Positions 43,893 through 51,513 of a DNA stretch of 64,000 nt are shown in pieces. The first letter of the stretch is position 1; each line of letters opens with the position of its first letter. The notes below the pieces were generated by a model that was not told where the DNA came from, did not search any database, and saw nothing but the letters and a program-made list of their open reading frames with translations. A program made the translations under genes and the position numbers. Source of the DNA: Pseudomonas sp. P5_109 (lineage in GTDB: Bacteria > Pseudomonadota > Gammaproteobacteria > Pseudomonadales > Pseudomonadaceae); NCBI RefSeq assembly GCF_034009455.1, contig NZ_CP125380.1:4725501-4789500 (forward strand), given 5' to 3'.

Positions 43893-45077
43893 TCAGAGGA
43901 AAAAGTCGCTGCTGTCCTGGCCCATGCTCACCCCGCCGAGGTTCCAGGCGTACTTGGCCGGACTGTTGGCGACGTGGGCGCGACCGGTGTGAATGTCGCG
44001 GAACGCACGGTTGATCGGATGGCTGCGGAAGATCGTCGAGGCGCCGCTGTTGAACATCAGATCGCCAGCGGCCTTGGCGCACTTGTCAGCCACCAGAGCC
44101 GAGTCGTAACGCATCTTCACTCGCTCGGGCATGCTCAACGGCTCGCCCTTCTGCGCACGCTCCAGCATCAGGGCGAAGTTGCGATGCAGCACGGTCTTGC
44201 ACTCGTCGACGCAAACCATGGCGTTGGCCAGTGACGTTTGCGCAGCCGGGTCCTGGACCATCTTGCGACCGTCATTGACCCCGACCCGGGCGCGGTTGTG
44301 CTCGACAAACTGATCCACCGCGCCTTGCAGGGCACCGATGGCGGACGACGACACCGCACGCACGAAAATCTGCCCGAACGGCAGGCGGAACAACGGTGCT
44401 GTGTTCACCGCATTGCCCGGACTGTTCTGCATGAAACCGTCGAACGCGCGATGGGTGCGGTACTCGGGAACGAAGGCGTTTTCCACCAGAATGTCGTGGG
44501 AGCCAGTGGCTTCCAGGCCCATGACGTTCCAGTTGTCGAGAATCTGATAGTCACTGCGCGGCACCAGGAACGTCCGGTAATCCGGCGCCCCGCCCGCCTC
44601 TGCCGGCGGTACCAACGCACCGAGGAACGCCCAGTCGCAATGCTTGCTGCCGGAAGAAAAACCCCAGCGTCCACTCAATTTGAAGCCACCGTCGACCCGC
44701 TCGACCTTACCCACTGGCATATAGGAAGAGGAAATCAGCACACTGGAATCACTACCCCAGACATCCTGGGCCGCGCGATCGTCGAACAGCGCCAACTGCC
44801 AGTTGTGGATCGCCACCACTCCCAGCACCCAGGCCGAGGACATGCAGCCCTCGGCGAGGGTCATCTGTACGTCGAAAAAATCCTTGGGCTCGAGCTCATA
44901 GCCTTCCCAACGGGACGGTTGCAGGATGCGAAAGAACCCGGCGTCCTGGAAATCCTTCAGGGTTTCTTCAGGCAACTGGCCGGCTTGCGCGGCGTTCAGG
45001 GCGCGTTCACGCAGGATCGGCACCAGCTCGCGGGCACGTTGGCTCAGACGCTGGCGAATCAGGTCTTGGTTGAGCAT
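43893..45077 (-). CDS. hsaA: 3-HSA hydroxylase oxygenase component (HsaA)
   Basis: 394 residues, the same length as mycobacterial HsaA, a flavin-dependent monooxygenase of the acyl-CoA dehydrogenase/p-hydroxyphenylacetate hydroxylase fold. It hydroxylates ring A of 3-HSA to 3,4-DHSA using FMNH2 from HsaB. Motifs visible: SRWEGYELEPKDFFDVQMTLAEGCMSSAWVLGV, GRWGFSSGSKHCDWAFLGAL and the C-terminal GASTIFRSHPINRAFRDIHTGRAHVANSP. Start at 45077 (MLNQDLIRQRLSQRARELVP); open frame runs upstream to 45647 through repeat DNA. Its reductase hsaB lies divergently 1.3 kb away. Confidence 0.93.
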   Translation of the reverse strand: MLNQDLIRQRLSQRARELVPILRERALNAAQAGQLPEETLKDFQDAGFFRILQPSRWEGYELEPKDFFDVQMTLAEGCMSSAWVLGVVAIHNWQLALFDDRAAQDVWGSDSSVLISSSYMPVGKVERVDGGFKLSGRWGFSSGSKHCDWAFLGALVPPAEAGGAPDYRTFLVPRSDYQILDNWNVMGLEATGSHDILVENAFVPEYRTHRAFDGFMQNSPGNAVNTAPLFRLPFGQIFVRAVSSSAIGALQGAVDQFVEHNRARVGVNDGRKMVQDPAAQTSLANAMVCVDECKTVLHRNFALMLERAQKGEPLSMPERVKMRYDSALVADKCAKAAGDLMFNSGASTIFRSHPINRAFRDIHTGRAHVANSPAKYAWNLGGVSMGQDSSDFFL

Positions 45078-45180
45078 TTTTATTGTTCTCCTTTGTTCAC
45101 CCCATCCGCCGGGGCGCGCGTGCAGCGGGGCGGGTGTAGCGCCCCTACACTGGCATTCAAACAATGCGCAACGCAGGGGA

Positions 45181-45200
45181 CATCCCTCAAACGGACCATG
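45181..45200 (-). promoter_or_regulatory. Steroid-regulon operator upstream of hsaA
   Basis: Minus strand CATGGTCC-GTTT-GAGGGATG. GGTCC and GATG are conserved, with the right half partly altered. About 104 nt upstream of the hsaA start. Confidence 0.55.
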
Positions 45201-45318
45201 TGGTTTTGGGGAACAGGTATCAGGGGGGCATCTGAGAGGGATGTGTTGGGTGACAGGCTGTCTTCGCTCGCGCATTGGGCCCTGGGTTTTACTCGGGACT
45301 TGTGGCAACTGAAGATCC

Positions 45319-45346
45319 CTGTGTGAGCGGGCTTGCTCGCGAAGGC
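45319..45346. repeat. Single REP arm
   Basis: CTGTGTGAGCGGGCTTGCTC then GCGAAGG, a lone REP half just outside the large inverted-repeat element. Confidence 0.6.
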
Positions 45347-45696
45347 TTTGCATCAGGTGATGATTATTTTGTAGGTGTACATATCCGTTGCTGCGGTAAC
45401 GGCCAAATAAGGCTCCGCCCTTACGGCGGGTCACTTTCGAAGAGCGCGAAAGTAACCAAAGCGCTTTGCCCCTTTCGTTCGGTGCCTCGCTGTGGCTCGG
45501 CATGCCCTCGCTCCGGTCCTGCTCCGTGGGCCCGCCGCCATCGGCCATCCATGGCCGGGGGGTGGCTAACCCGGCATCCATGCCGGGTTGCCCACTGCGC
45601 AGAACCTGCACTCGGCCTCTCGAGGGGGCGCGCACCGCAAAAGCCAAACCGAGGCGGCCTACCGGCCGGCCTGATCGTGAGGTTGTACACGGCTCC

Positions 45697-45790
45697 CTGT
45701 AGGAGCCTGGCTTGCCGGCGATGACGCCACACCAGCCAACCCTGCTGCACCTGAAACACCGCCATCGCTGGCAAGCCAGCTCCTACAAGG
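45697..45790. repeat. REP pair inside the inverted-repeat element
   Basis: CCTGTAGGAGCCTGGCTTGC and inverted GCAAGCCAGCTCCTACAAGG arms. Confidence 0.8.
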
Positions 45791-45824
45791 ATTGAGTGCG
45801 TCTGAAAGAGATTGGGCGGCTGGT

Positions 45825-45932
45825 AGGCCGCCATCGCTGGCAAGCCAGCGCCTACAGTTTGGCCGGGCATGTCTGCAAGAAATTGGTCGGCCGGCAGGCC
45901 GCCTTCGCGAGCAAGCCCGCTCCCACAAAAGA
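45825..45932. repeat. Second REP cluster inside the inverted-repeat element
   Basis: Two inverted arms of different classes: CGCTGGCAAGCCAGCGCCTA (45833 onward) and CGCGAGCAAGCCCGCTCCCA (45906 onward). They look like a mosaic of two REP families. Confidence 0.7.
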
Positions 45933-46332
45933 GCAAAGGCAGAGCGGCGTACACCCACGCTCCTCACCACTCATCAGGCCGAGCGTTAGCTCGCCTGCAG
46001 CTCTTGATCTTGATCCACCCGCCCCCTCGGGAGGCTGAGCGGAGGTGTTCATCCGGGGATGGGCGCGCAGCGCCGTTCGACGCAGTCGAACTCATCGCAT
46101 GTAGGTGCCAGCGAAGCCAACCGGAGGGCGATGCCCCCGGATGAATGCCGGAGCGAAGGAACCCCGAGCCTAAGCGAGGGGCCGTACGCCAGGGGCGAGA
46201 CCTTTTGGTTCCTTTTGGGGCGTTTGCCAAAAGGGACTCGCCGTAAGGGCGAAACCATAAGCCGCCGTCACCGCAGCAACGGATATGTACTCAATCAACC
46301 CGGCAGCCTGGTCGGCCCAGAGGCCGCCAAGG

Positions 46333-46356
46333 CCTAGTCCCCTCGGACGATGTTAC
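46333..46356 (+). promoter_or_regulatory. Steroid-regulon operator upstream of hsaB
   Basis: CCTAGTCC-CCTC-GGACGATG followed by TTAC; GTCC-N4-GGAC palindrome with the GATG side facing hsaB, about 64 nt from the start codon and 43 bp beyond the inverted-repeat element. Confidence 0.7.
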
Positions 46357-46415
46357 AGATAGACGTCAGAGCAAGAATCCATCGCACTACCCAACCAACA
46401 AAAAGGCCCAGTGCG

Positions 46416-46931
46416 ATGAACGACGCCAACCTCAAAGCCGACATGCTCCAGGCCATGCGCCGCCTGGCCAAGTCCGTCACCATTATCAGCACCAGCAACG
46501 GCTCCGAACGCTTCGCCATGGCCGCCACCGCGGTCGACTCCCTGAGCACCGAACCGCCATCGCTGCTGATCTGCGTCAACAAGACCGCCTCGCCCCACGC
46601 CGCACTCGCGACCGGCGCCGACTTCTGCGTCAACATCCTCGGCGTCGAACAACAAGACCTGGCCAACCTGTGCAGCGGCGCGATCAAGGGCGAAGCACGC
46701 TTCGACCGTGGCAACTGGCTGACCAGCCCAGGCGGCATTCCTTACCTGGGTGACGCACAGTCGGCGATCCTCTGCCGCCAGGACGGCCACTTCAGCTACG
46801 GCACCCACACCGTATTCATCGGTCGCATCCTGCAAATCCACACCACCGCCGAGATCACCCCGCTGGTCTACCTCGACGGCAGCTACACCACCACCGCCAA
46901 ACCAGCACCTTCTCTCGCTGCTGCTGGCTGA
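46416..46931 (+). CDS. hsaB: Flavin reductase component HsaB
   Basis: 171-residue flavin:NAD(P)H reductase of the flavin-reductase-like (FMN-binding split-barrel) family, supplying reduced flavin to HsaA. It starts MNDANLKADMLQAMRRLAKSVTIISTSNGSERFAMAATAVDSLSTEPPSLLICVN and ends GHFSYGTHTVFIGRILQI before a variable tail. ATG at 46416 is preceded by AAAGG. First gene of a plus-strand unit with the flavoprotein, the SDR and kshB, an unusual grouping because hsaA is on the opposite strand. Confidence 0.92.
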   Translation: MNDANLKADMLQAMRRLAKSVTIISTSNGSERFAMAATAVDSLSTEPPSLLICVNKTASPHAALATGADFCVNILGVEQQDLANLCSGAIKGEARFDRGNWLTSPGGIPYLGDAQSAILCRQDGHFSYGTHTVFIGRILQIHTTAEITPLVYLDGSYTTTAKPAPSLAAAG

Positions 46932-46940
46932 GGCCCGAAC

Positions 46941-48620
46941 ATGGACAGCCTGAACCGGTTGACGGCGTTGCGAGTGAACAGCGCCGACCAGTTGCCATGG
47001 GATGAGCGCTGCGACTTGCTGATCGTCGGGTTTGGCGGTGCCGGCGCCTGTGCCGCCATCGAAGCCAGCACTCGCGGCCTGTCAGTACTCGCCCTGGATC
47101 GCTTCGAAGGCGGCGGCGCCACCGCACTCAGCGGCGGCGTGGTGTATGCCGGCGGCGGTACGCCGTATCAGCGTCAGGCTGGCTATGAAGACACCAGCGA
47201 CGCCATGTTCAACTACCTGCGTCAGGAAGTCGGCGAAGCCGTCAGCCACGCGACATTGCGCAATTTCTGCGACGGCAGCCGCGAGCAACTGGCCTGGCTG
47301 GAGCGACAAGGCGCCGCCTTCGAAGCCAGTGTGCCGCCGCACAAAACCTCGTACCCGAGCGACCAGTACTACCTCTATTACTCCGGCAACGAAGCCGTGC
47401 CGGCCTACGCCGCCAGCGCCAAGCCGGCACCTCGCGGCCACCGCACCAAAGGCCCGGGCATGTCCGGTGCCAGCCTGTTCGCCCCGCTCAAGGCCAGTGC
47501 CTTGCGCCACGGTGCACGCCTGCGTAGCCAGTGCGAAGTGCGGCGGCTGGTCCTCGACCTCGACGACAAGGTCCTCGGCGTCGAAGCCTGGCAATTGCCG
47601 CCGGGTAGCCGCGCAGCCAAAAAGCACGCGCGTCTGTCACGCTGGGCCGCTGCCATTCATATGTACGCTCCGGCGTTGGCCGACTGCTTGCGCGCCCGTC
47701 AGCGGCGCATCGAACAGACCAGCGCCATTCGGCAACTGATTCGCGCCGAACAGGCGGTGCTGTTGAGCAGCGGCGGTTTTATCTTCAACCGCGATCTGGT
47801 GCGCCAACACGCGCCGCAGTACCTGGCCGGTTTGCCGCTGGGTGCCACCGGGTGCAATGGCAGCGGTATCGCCCTGGGCCAGAGCGCCGGTGGCGACGTG
47901 GCGCGGATGGACAAGGTCAGCGCCTGGCGTTTCATCAACCCGCCGTTGGCCTGGGCCCGGGGACTGATCGTCAATGCTCGCGGACAGCGTTACGCCAACG
48001 AAGAAATCTACGGCGCGACCCTCGGCCACGCCATGGTCGAGGAACAGGAAGGCCGCGCCATCCTGATTCTCAATCGGGCGCTGGTTCGAGAAGCACTCAG
48101 TCAAGTCGGTCCGGGCAAGGTGTGGAATTTCCAGCGCCTGCCGGTGCTGCTCAACCTGGTGTTCAACGCCAAGCGCAGCGCCAGCCTGGCCGGGTTGGCC
48201 AAGCGCTGCAACCTGCCGCCGGAACTGCTGCGCCAAAGTGTCGAACGCTATTCCCGCGCGGCACGGGGTGAGGTCGCCGACGAGTTCGGCAAGTCCGCCG
48301 CGATGCTCGCCAACCTCGACCAGGGTCCGTGGTACGCCCTCAACCTGTCCTTTGACAGCAAACTCTTCCCCTGCCCGGTCATCACCCTGGGCGGGCTGAA
48401 GGTCTGCGAGGACAGCGGTCGGGTGCTGGACCACGCCGGCCAGCCAATAAACGGTCTCTACAGCGCCGGCCGCAATGCGGTCGGGGTCGCCTCCAACCTG
48501 TATGTCTCCGGCCTGTCACTGGCCGATTGCATTTACTCAGGTCGCCGGGCAGCTGCCCACGCGGCCGACCAATTCGCACTTCAAACCGCACGATCAGGAG
48601 AACAACAATGCAACGTGTAG
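46941..48620 (+). CDS. FAD-dependent ketosteroid-dehydrogenase-like flavoprotein (fumarate-reductase/KstD superfamily)
   Basis: A 559-residue flavoprotein. It has the FAD-binding VGFGGAGACAAIEAS (about residues 29-43) and a C-terminal FAD motif GRNAVGVASNLYVSGLSLADCIYSGRRAA. It has GGGATALSGGVVYAGGGTPYQ where KstD has GGTSAVSGGGIWIPNN, and lacks the Y-P-G-A-G motif of KstD. It is therefore not a second delta1-dehydrogenase; candidates are a delta4(5alpha)- or other steroid dehydrogenase or a flavoprotein like mycobacterial Rv1817. Its last codons overlap the next gene (ATG at 48608). Confidence 0.85.
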   Translation: MDSLNRLTALRVNSADQLPWDERCDLLIVGFGGAGACAAIEASTRGLSVLALDRFEGGGATALSGGVVYAGGGTPYQRQAGYEDTSDAMFNYLRQEVGEAVSHATLRNFCDGSREQLAWLERQGAAFEASVPPHKTSYPSDQYYLYYSGNEAVPAYAASAKPAPRGHRTKGPGMSGASLFAPLKASALRHGARLRSQCEVRRLVLDLDDKVLGVEAWQLPPGSRAAKKHARLSRWAAAIHMYAPALADCLRARQRRIEQTSAIRQLIRAEQAVLLSSGGFIFNRDLVRQHAPQYLAGLPLGATGCNGSGIALGQSAGGDVARMDKVSAWRFINPPLAWARGLIVNARGQRYANEEIYGATLGHAMVEEQEGRAILILNRALVREALSQVGPGKVWNFQRLPVLLNLVFNAKRSASLAGLAKRCNLPPELLRQSVERYSRAARGEVADEFGKSAAMLANLDQGPWYALNLSFDSKLFPCPVITLGGLKVCEDSGRVLDHAGQPINGLYSAGRNAVGVASNLYVSGLSLADCIYSGRRAAAHAADQFALQTARSGEQQCNV

Positions 48621-49363
48621 AAGGCAAAGTCTGCATCATCACCGGCGCCGCCAGCGGCATCGGTCGCGAAGACGCCCTGCTGCTGGCCCGCGAAGGCGCC
48701 AAGGTGGTACTGACCGACCTCAATGAAGAGGCCGGTCGTCAGGCCGCTGCGGAAATCGGCGCCAATGCGCTGTTCATCCGCCACGACATCGCCAGCGAAA
48801 GCGACTGGCAACACGTGATCAAAACCACCGTCGAACACTTCGGCCGCCTCGACGTTTTGGTCAACAACGCCGCGATCCTGGCCCTGGGCAGCATCGAAGA
48901 CACCCCCCTGGAGCTGTGGCAGAAGGTGCAGAAGATCAACGGCGAAGGCTACTTCCTCGGCTGCAAGTACGCGATCCAGGCCATGAAGGAAACCGGTGGC
49001 GGCTCGATCATCAACATGTCGTCGGTCGCGGCGTTGGGCGCCATGCCGATGTTCTGCGCTTACTCGGCCTCCAAAGGCGCGGTGGCGGCGATGACCCGTT
49101 CCATCGCCCTGCACTGCAAGCAACAGGGCTACCGCATCCGTTGCAACAGCGTGCACCCCGATGGCGTGAACACACCGATGACCCAGGCCCTGGCCGGTGG
49201 TCAGCCAATCCCGCAGGAAGCTCTCGACCAGGACCCGATGAACCGTATGGCCGCGCCACGGGACATTGCCAACGTGGTGCTGTTCCTCGCCACCGACGAG
49301 TCGCGATTCGTCAACGGTGCCGAGATCCGCGTCGACAATGCCCAACTGATCAGCGGGCTCTGA
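48608..49363 (+). CDS. 3beta/17beta-hydroxysteroid dehydrogenase-like SDR
   Basis: 251-residue SDR with TGAASGIG (about 13-20), NNAA (about 86-89) and the Ser/Tyr/Lys set in MSSVAALGAMPMFCAYSASKGAV. Several peptides match Comamonas testosteroni 3beta/17beta-HSD: FIRHDIASESDW, MKETGGGSIINM, NSVHPDGVNTPM and the ending. ATG at 48608 with AGGAG upstream. It would oxidise 3beta- or 17beta-hydroxyls at the entry of the pathway. Between the flavoprotein and kshB. Confidence 0.87.
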   Translation: MQRVEGKVCIITGAASGIGREDALLLAREGAKVVLTDLNEEAGRQAAAEIGANALFIRHDIASESDWQHVIKTTVEHFGRLDVLVNNAAILALGSIEDTPLELWQKVQKINGEGYFLGCKYAIQAMKETGGGSIINMSSVAALGAMPMFCAYSASKGAVAAMTRSIALHCKQQGYRIRCNSVHPDGVNTPMTQALAGGQPIPQEALDQDPMNRMAAPRDIANVVLFLATDESRFVNGAEIRVDNAQLISGL

Positions 49364-49376
49364 GGTCGAGGTGAAT

Positions 49377-50459
49377 ATGGGCACGCAACAACAGAACCTG
49401 ACCCCGGCTGAATCGACGACGGGAAGCGTCTCATTGCAAGTGTGTGCGGTGATCGACGAGACCGCTGACGCGCGCTCGCTGGTGCTGGACGTACCGCCAA
49501 ACCTGCGTGAGCGCTTTCACTACAAACCGGGCCAGTTCCTGAGTTTTCGCGTGCCCTTCGCTGGCAAATTGTTGACCCGCTGCTACTCCATGGCCAGCTC
49601 GCCCCTCGCGGATGCGCTGCCCAAGGTCACGGTAAAACGGGTCGACGGTGGCCGGGTGTCGAACTGGATGAACGAAGTCCAGGTCGGCGACTGGCTGGAA
49701 GTGCTGCCACCGGCCGGGCTTTTCTGCCTGGACCCGCAGGCAAACAGCGAAAAGCCCCTGGTCTTGTTCGGTGGCGGCTCGGGCATCACCCCGGTGTTCT
49801 CCATTCTCAAGTCGGTGCTGCACAGTAGCCGGCGGCCGATCAAATTGATCTACGCCAACCGCGATGAAGCGTCGGTGATTTTCAAGGACGAGCTGTGCCG
49901 GTTGATCAAGGCGCATCCTGATCAACTGCACGTGGTGCACGTCCTCGATTCGGTGCAGGGGTTCCTGACGGACCATCAGGTCCGTCATCTGCTGCGCGGA
50001 TCGGCCGGCGGCGACTACTTCATCTGCGGGCCGGGCCCGTTCATGGACACCGTGGAACGCACCTTGCTGGCGCTGGGTGAGGCGGCCGAACACATCCATG
50101 TCGAACGTTTCGTCTCACCGCCAGACCCTGACGAACTGCTGGCCGAAGAAGCCCTCGCCCGCGAGGCCGCGATGGGTTCCCACTGTGAAGCATTGATCGT
50201 CGAACTCGATGGCCAGCAACACGAAATTGCCTGCCAGCCGGGTGACACCCTGCTGCAAAGTTGCAAGGCTGCCGGGCTGGACGTGCCGTCATCCTGTGAA
50301 GAAGGTTTCTGTGGGGCCTGCATGTGCGTGGTCAAGGAAGGTGAGGTTCAGCTGGCGCGCAACGATGTGTTGAGCGCAAAAGAACTCGCCGACGGCTGGA
50401 CACTGGCCTGCCAAAGCCGCCCGACCGGGGCGAAGGTACGCCTGAAATTCCCGGATTGA
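49377..50459 (+). CDS. kshB: 3-ketosteroid 9alpha-hydroxylase reductase KshB
   Basis: A 360-residue ferredoxin-NADP reductase-type flavoprotein with a C-terminal plant-type [2Fe-2S] domain. The FAD segment RCYSMASSP, the NAD segment GGGSGITPVFSILKSVL and the cluster ligands Cys307, Cys312, Cys315 and Cys345 (C-x4-C-x2-C-x29-C) are visible. This is the electron-donor component for KshA. ATG at 49377 has GAGGTGAAT upstream; a GTG at 49371 is an alternative start. KshA lies 13 kb away at the right edge. Confidence 0.91.
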   Translation: MGTQQQNLTPAESTTGSVSLQVCAVIDETADARSLVLDVPPNLRERFHYKPGQFLSFRVPFAGKLLTRCYSMASSPLADALPKVTVKRVDGGRVSNWMNEVQVGDWLEVLPPAGLFCLDPQANSEKPLVLFGGGSGITPVFSILKSVLHSSRRPIKLIYANRDEASVIFKDELCRLIKAHPDQLHVVHVLDSVQGFLTDHQVRHLLRGSAGGDYFICGPGPFMDTVERTLLALGEAAEHIHVERFVSPPDPDELLAEEALAREAAMGSHCEALIVELDGQQHEIACQPGDTLLQSCKAAGLDVPSSCEEGFCGACMCVVKEGEVQLARNDVLSAKELADGWTLACQSRPTGAKVRLKFPD

Positions 50460-50479
50460 TATTCAGGACAAACACTGTA

Positions 50480-50583
50480 CCTGTGGCGAGGGGGCTTGCC
50501 CCCGTTGGGCTGCGAAGCGGCCCCAAAATCTCGAAGCGACGACTGCTTCGCAGCCGAACGGGGGCAAGCCCCCTCGCCACAGG
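50480..50583. repeat. REP pair
   Basis: Arms of the CTGTGGCGAGGGGGCTTGCC class and its inverted partner (GGGGGCAAGCCCCCTCGCCA), upstream of the SDR. Confidence 0.85.
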
Positions 50584-50608
50584 TTTCCGCTGTCCGACCA
50601 ATATTGGC

Positions 50609-50632
50609 CTTAGTCTCAACGGACGATCACCC
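50609..50632 (+). promoter_or_regulatory. Steroid-regulon operator upstream of the SDR/fadD3 unit
   Basis: CTTAGTCT-CAAC-GGACGATC, facing the SDR start about 67 nt away. Between the REP pair and the gene. Confidence 0.68.
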
Positions 50633-50694
50633 AGGCCCGGTCTGCGGTTAGACTCGGCCACAGCATTAGCCCACAACAATAAAGAGGTGCAGTT

Positions 50695-51441
50695 ATGGCT
50701 CGTTTGCAGAATAAGGTCGCGGTGGTCACCGGCGGCGCTTCGGGGATCGGTCTGGCCTGCGTGCGCCGTTTCGCGGCCGAAGGCGCGCAAGTGGTCGGGC
50801 TGGACATCGGCAGTGCACCGGCGGACTTTCCCGGCCTGTTCATGACCCTCGACGTGCGCGACGAAGCGCAGGTGCAACAGGTCATGCAAGAAGTCATCAG
50901 CCGCTTCGGGCGCATCGATGTACTGGTCAACGCCGCCGGCGTCGCCGACCAGGGCAGCGTGACCCAGACCACCACCGCCAACTGGCAACGGGTGATGGAC
51001 ATCAACCTGACCGGCAGCATGCTCACCAGCAAGTACGCGCTGGCGTCGATGGTGGAACAACGCGGCGGCTCGATCATCAACGTCGGTTCGATCTTCGGCC
51101 TGCAAGGTTGCGACGGCAACGTGGCCTATAACGTGTCCAAGGGCGGCATCAACCAGCTGACCCGCTCGATGGCCATCGACTACGGCTACGCCAACGTTCG
51201 CGTCAACGGCCTGTGCCCGGGCCTGATCGAAACGCCGATGACCAGCATGGTCCGTGACAATGATGCGTTCCACGCGTTTTTCGCCTCGCAGCACATGCTC
51301 AACCGCTCCGGGCAACCGGAAGAAGTGGCCAACGTCGCGCTGTTCCTGGCCTCCGACGAAGCGTCCTTTGTCAGCGGCCAGATGATCGCCGTGGACGGCG
51401 GTTTCTCCGCCGGTCGCCGTTTCGCCCCGCCCGCCCAGTAA
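50695..51441 (+). CDS. Short-chain dehydrogenase in the steroid cluster
   Basis: 248-residue classical SDR: VTGGASGIGLACV (about residues 11-23), NAAGVADQG (about 82), Ser/Tyr/Lys in NVGSIFGLQGCDGNVAYNVSKGG. Ends SGQMIAVDGGFSAGRRFAPPAQ. No closer match recognised; likely oxidises a hydroxysteroid or hydroxyacyl-CoA. First gene of a unit with the CoA ligase at 51514. Confidence 0.86.
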   Translation: MARLQNKVAVVTGGASGIGLACVRRFAAEGAQVVGLDIGSAPADFPGLFMTLDVRDEAQVQQVMQEVISRFGRIDVLVNAAGVADQGSVTQTTTANWQRVMDINLTGSMLTSKYALASMVEQRGGSIINVGSIFGLQGCDGNVAYNVSKGGINQLTRSMAIDYGYANVRVNGLCPGLIETPMTSMVRDNDAFHAFFASQHMLNRSGQPEEVANVALFLASDEASFVSGQMIAVDGGFSAGRRFAPPAQ

Positions 51442-51451
51442 TTCGCAATCC

Positions 51452-51472
51452 GGCCGGGCGCCCTGCCCGGCC
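51452..51472 (+). terminator. Hairpin between the SDR and fadD3
   Basis: Eight-bp stem GGCCGGGC / GCCCGGCC with 5-nt loop, followed by TACTCCCTTTTTC. Could attenuate transcription into fadD3. Confidence 0.35.
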
Positions 51473-51513
51473 TACTCCCTTTTTCGTACATGTCTTCTAA
51501 CCGGGGAGGCCCC

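Larger units (their letters stand above)
45377..46290. repeat. 0.9 kb non-coding element with imperfect inverted-repeat ends between hsaA and hsaB
   Basis: The ends are GTACATATCCGTTGCTGCGG (45377 onward) and its reverse complement (ending at 46290). The arms continue imperfectly for about 190 bp each, sharing CGCCCTTACGGCG, AACCAAA, and CCTCGCT..GGCTCGG..CGCTCCGG blocks. Inside lie two REP groups (45697-45790 and 45825-45932). Reading frames inside are repeat translations without start signals. It belongs to the high-copy palindromic intergenic repeats known in P. fluorescens (similar to the R-type repeats described there), not to an IS: no transposase. Confidence 0.75.

Noticed and set aside
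45421..45954. 177-residue minus ORF inside the inverted-repeat element
   Set aside because: Translation of REP and repeat DNA.
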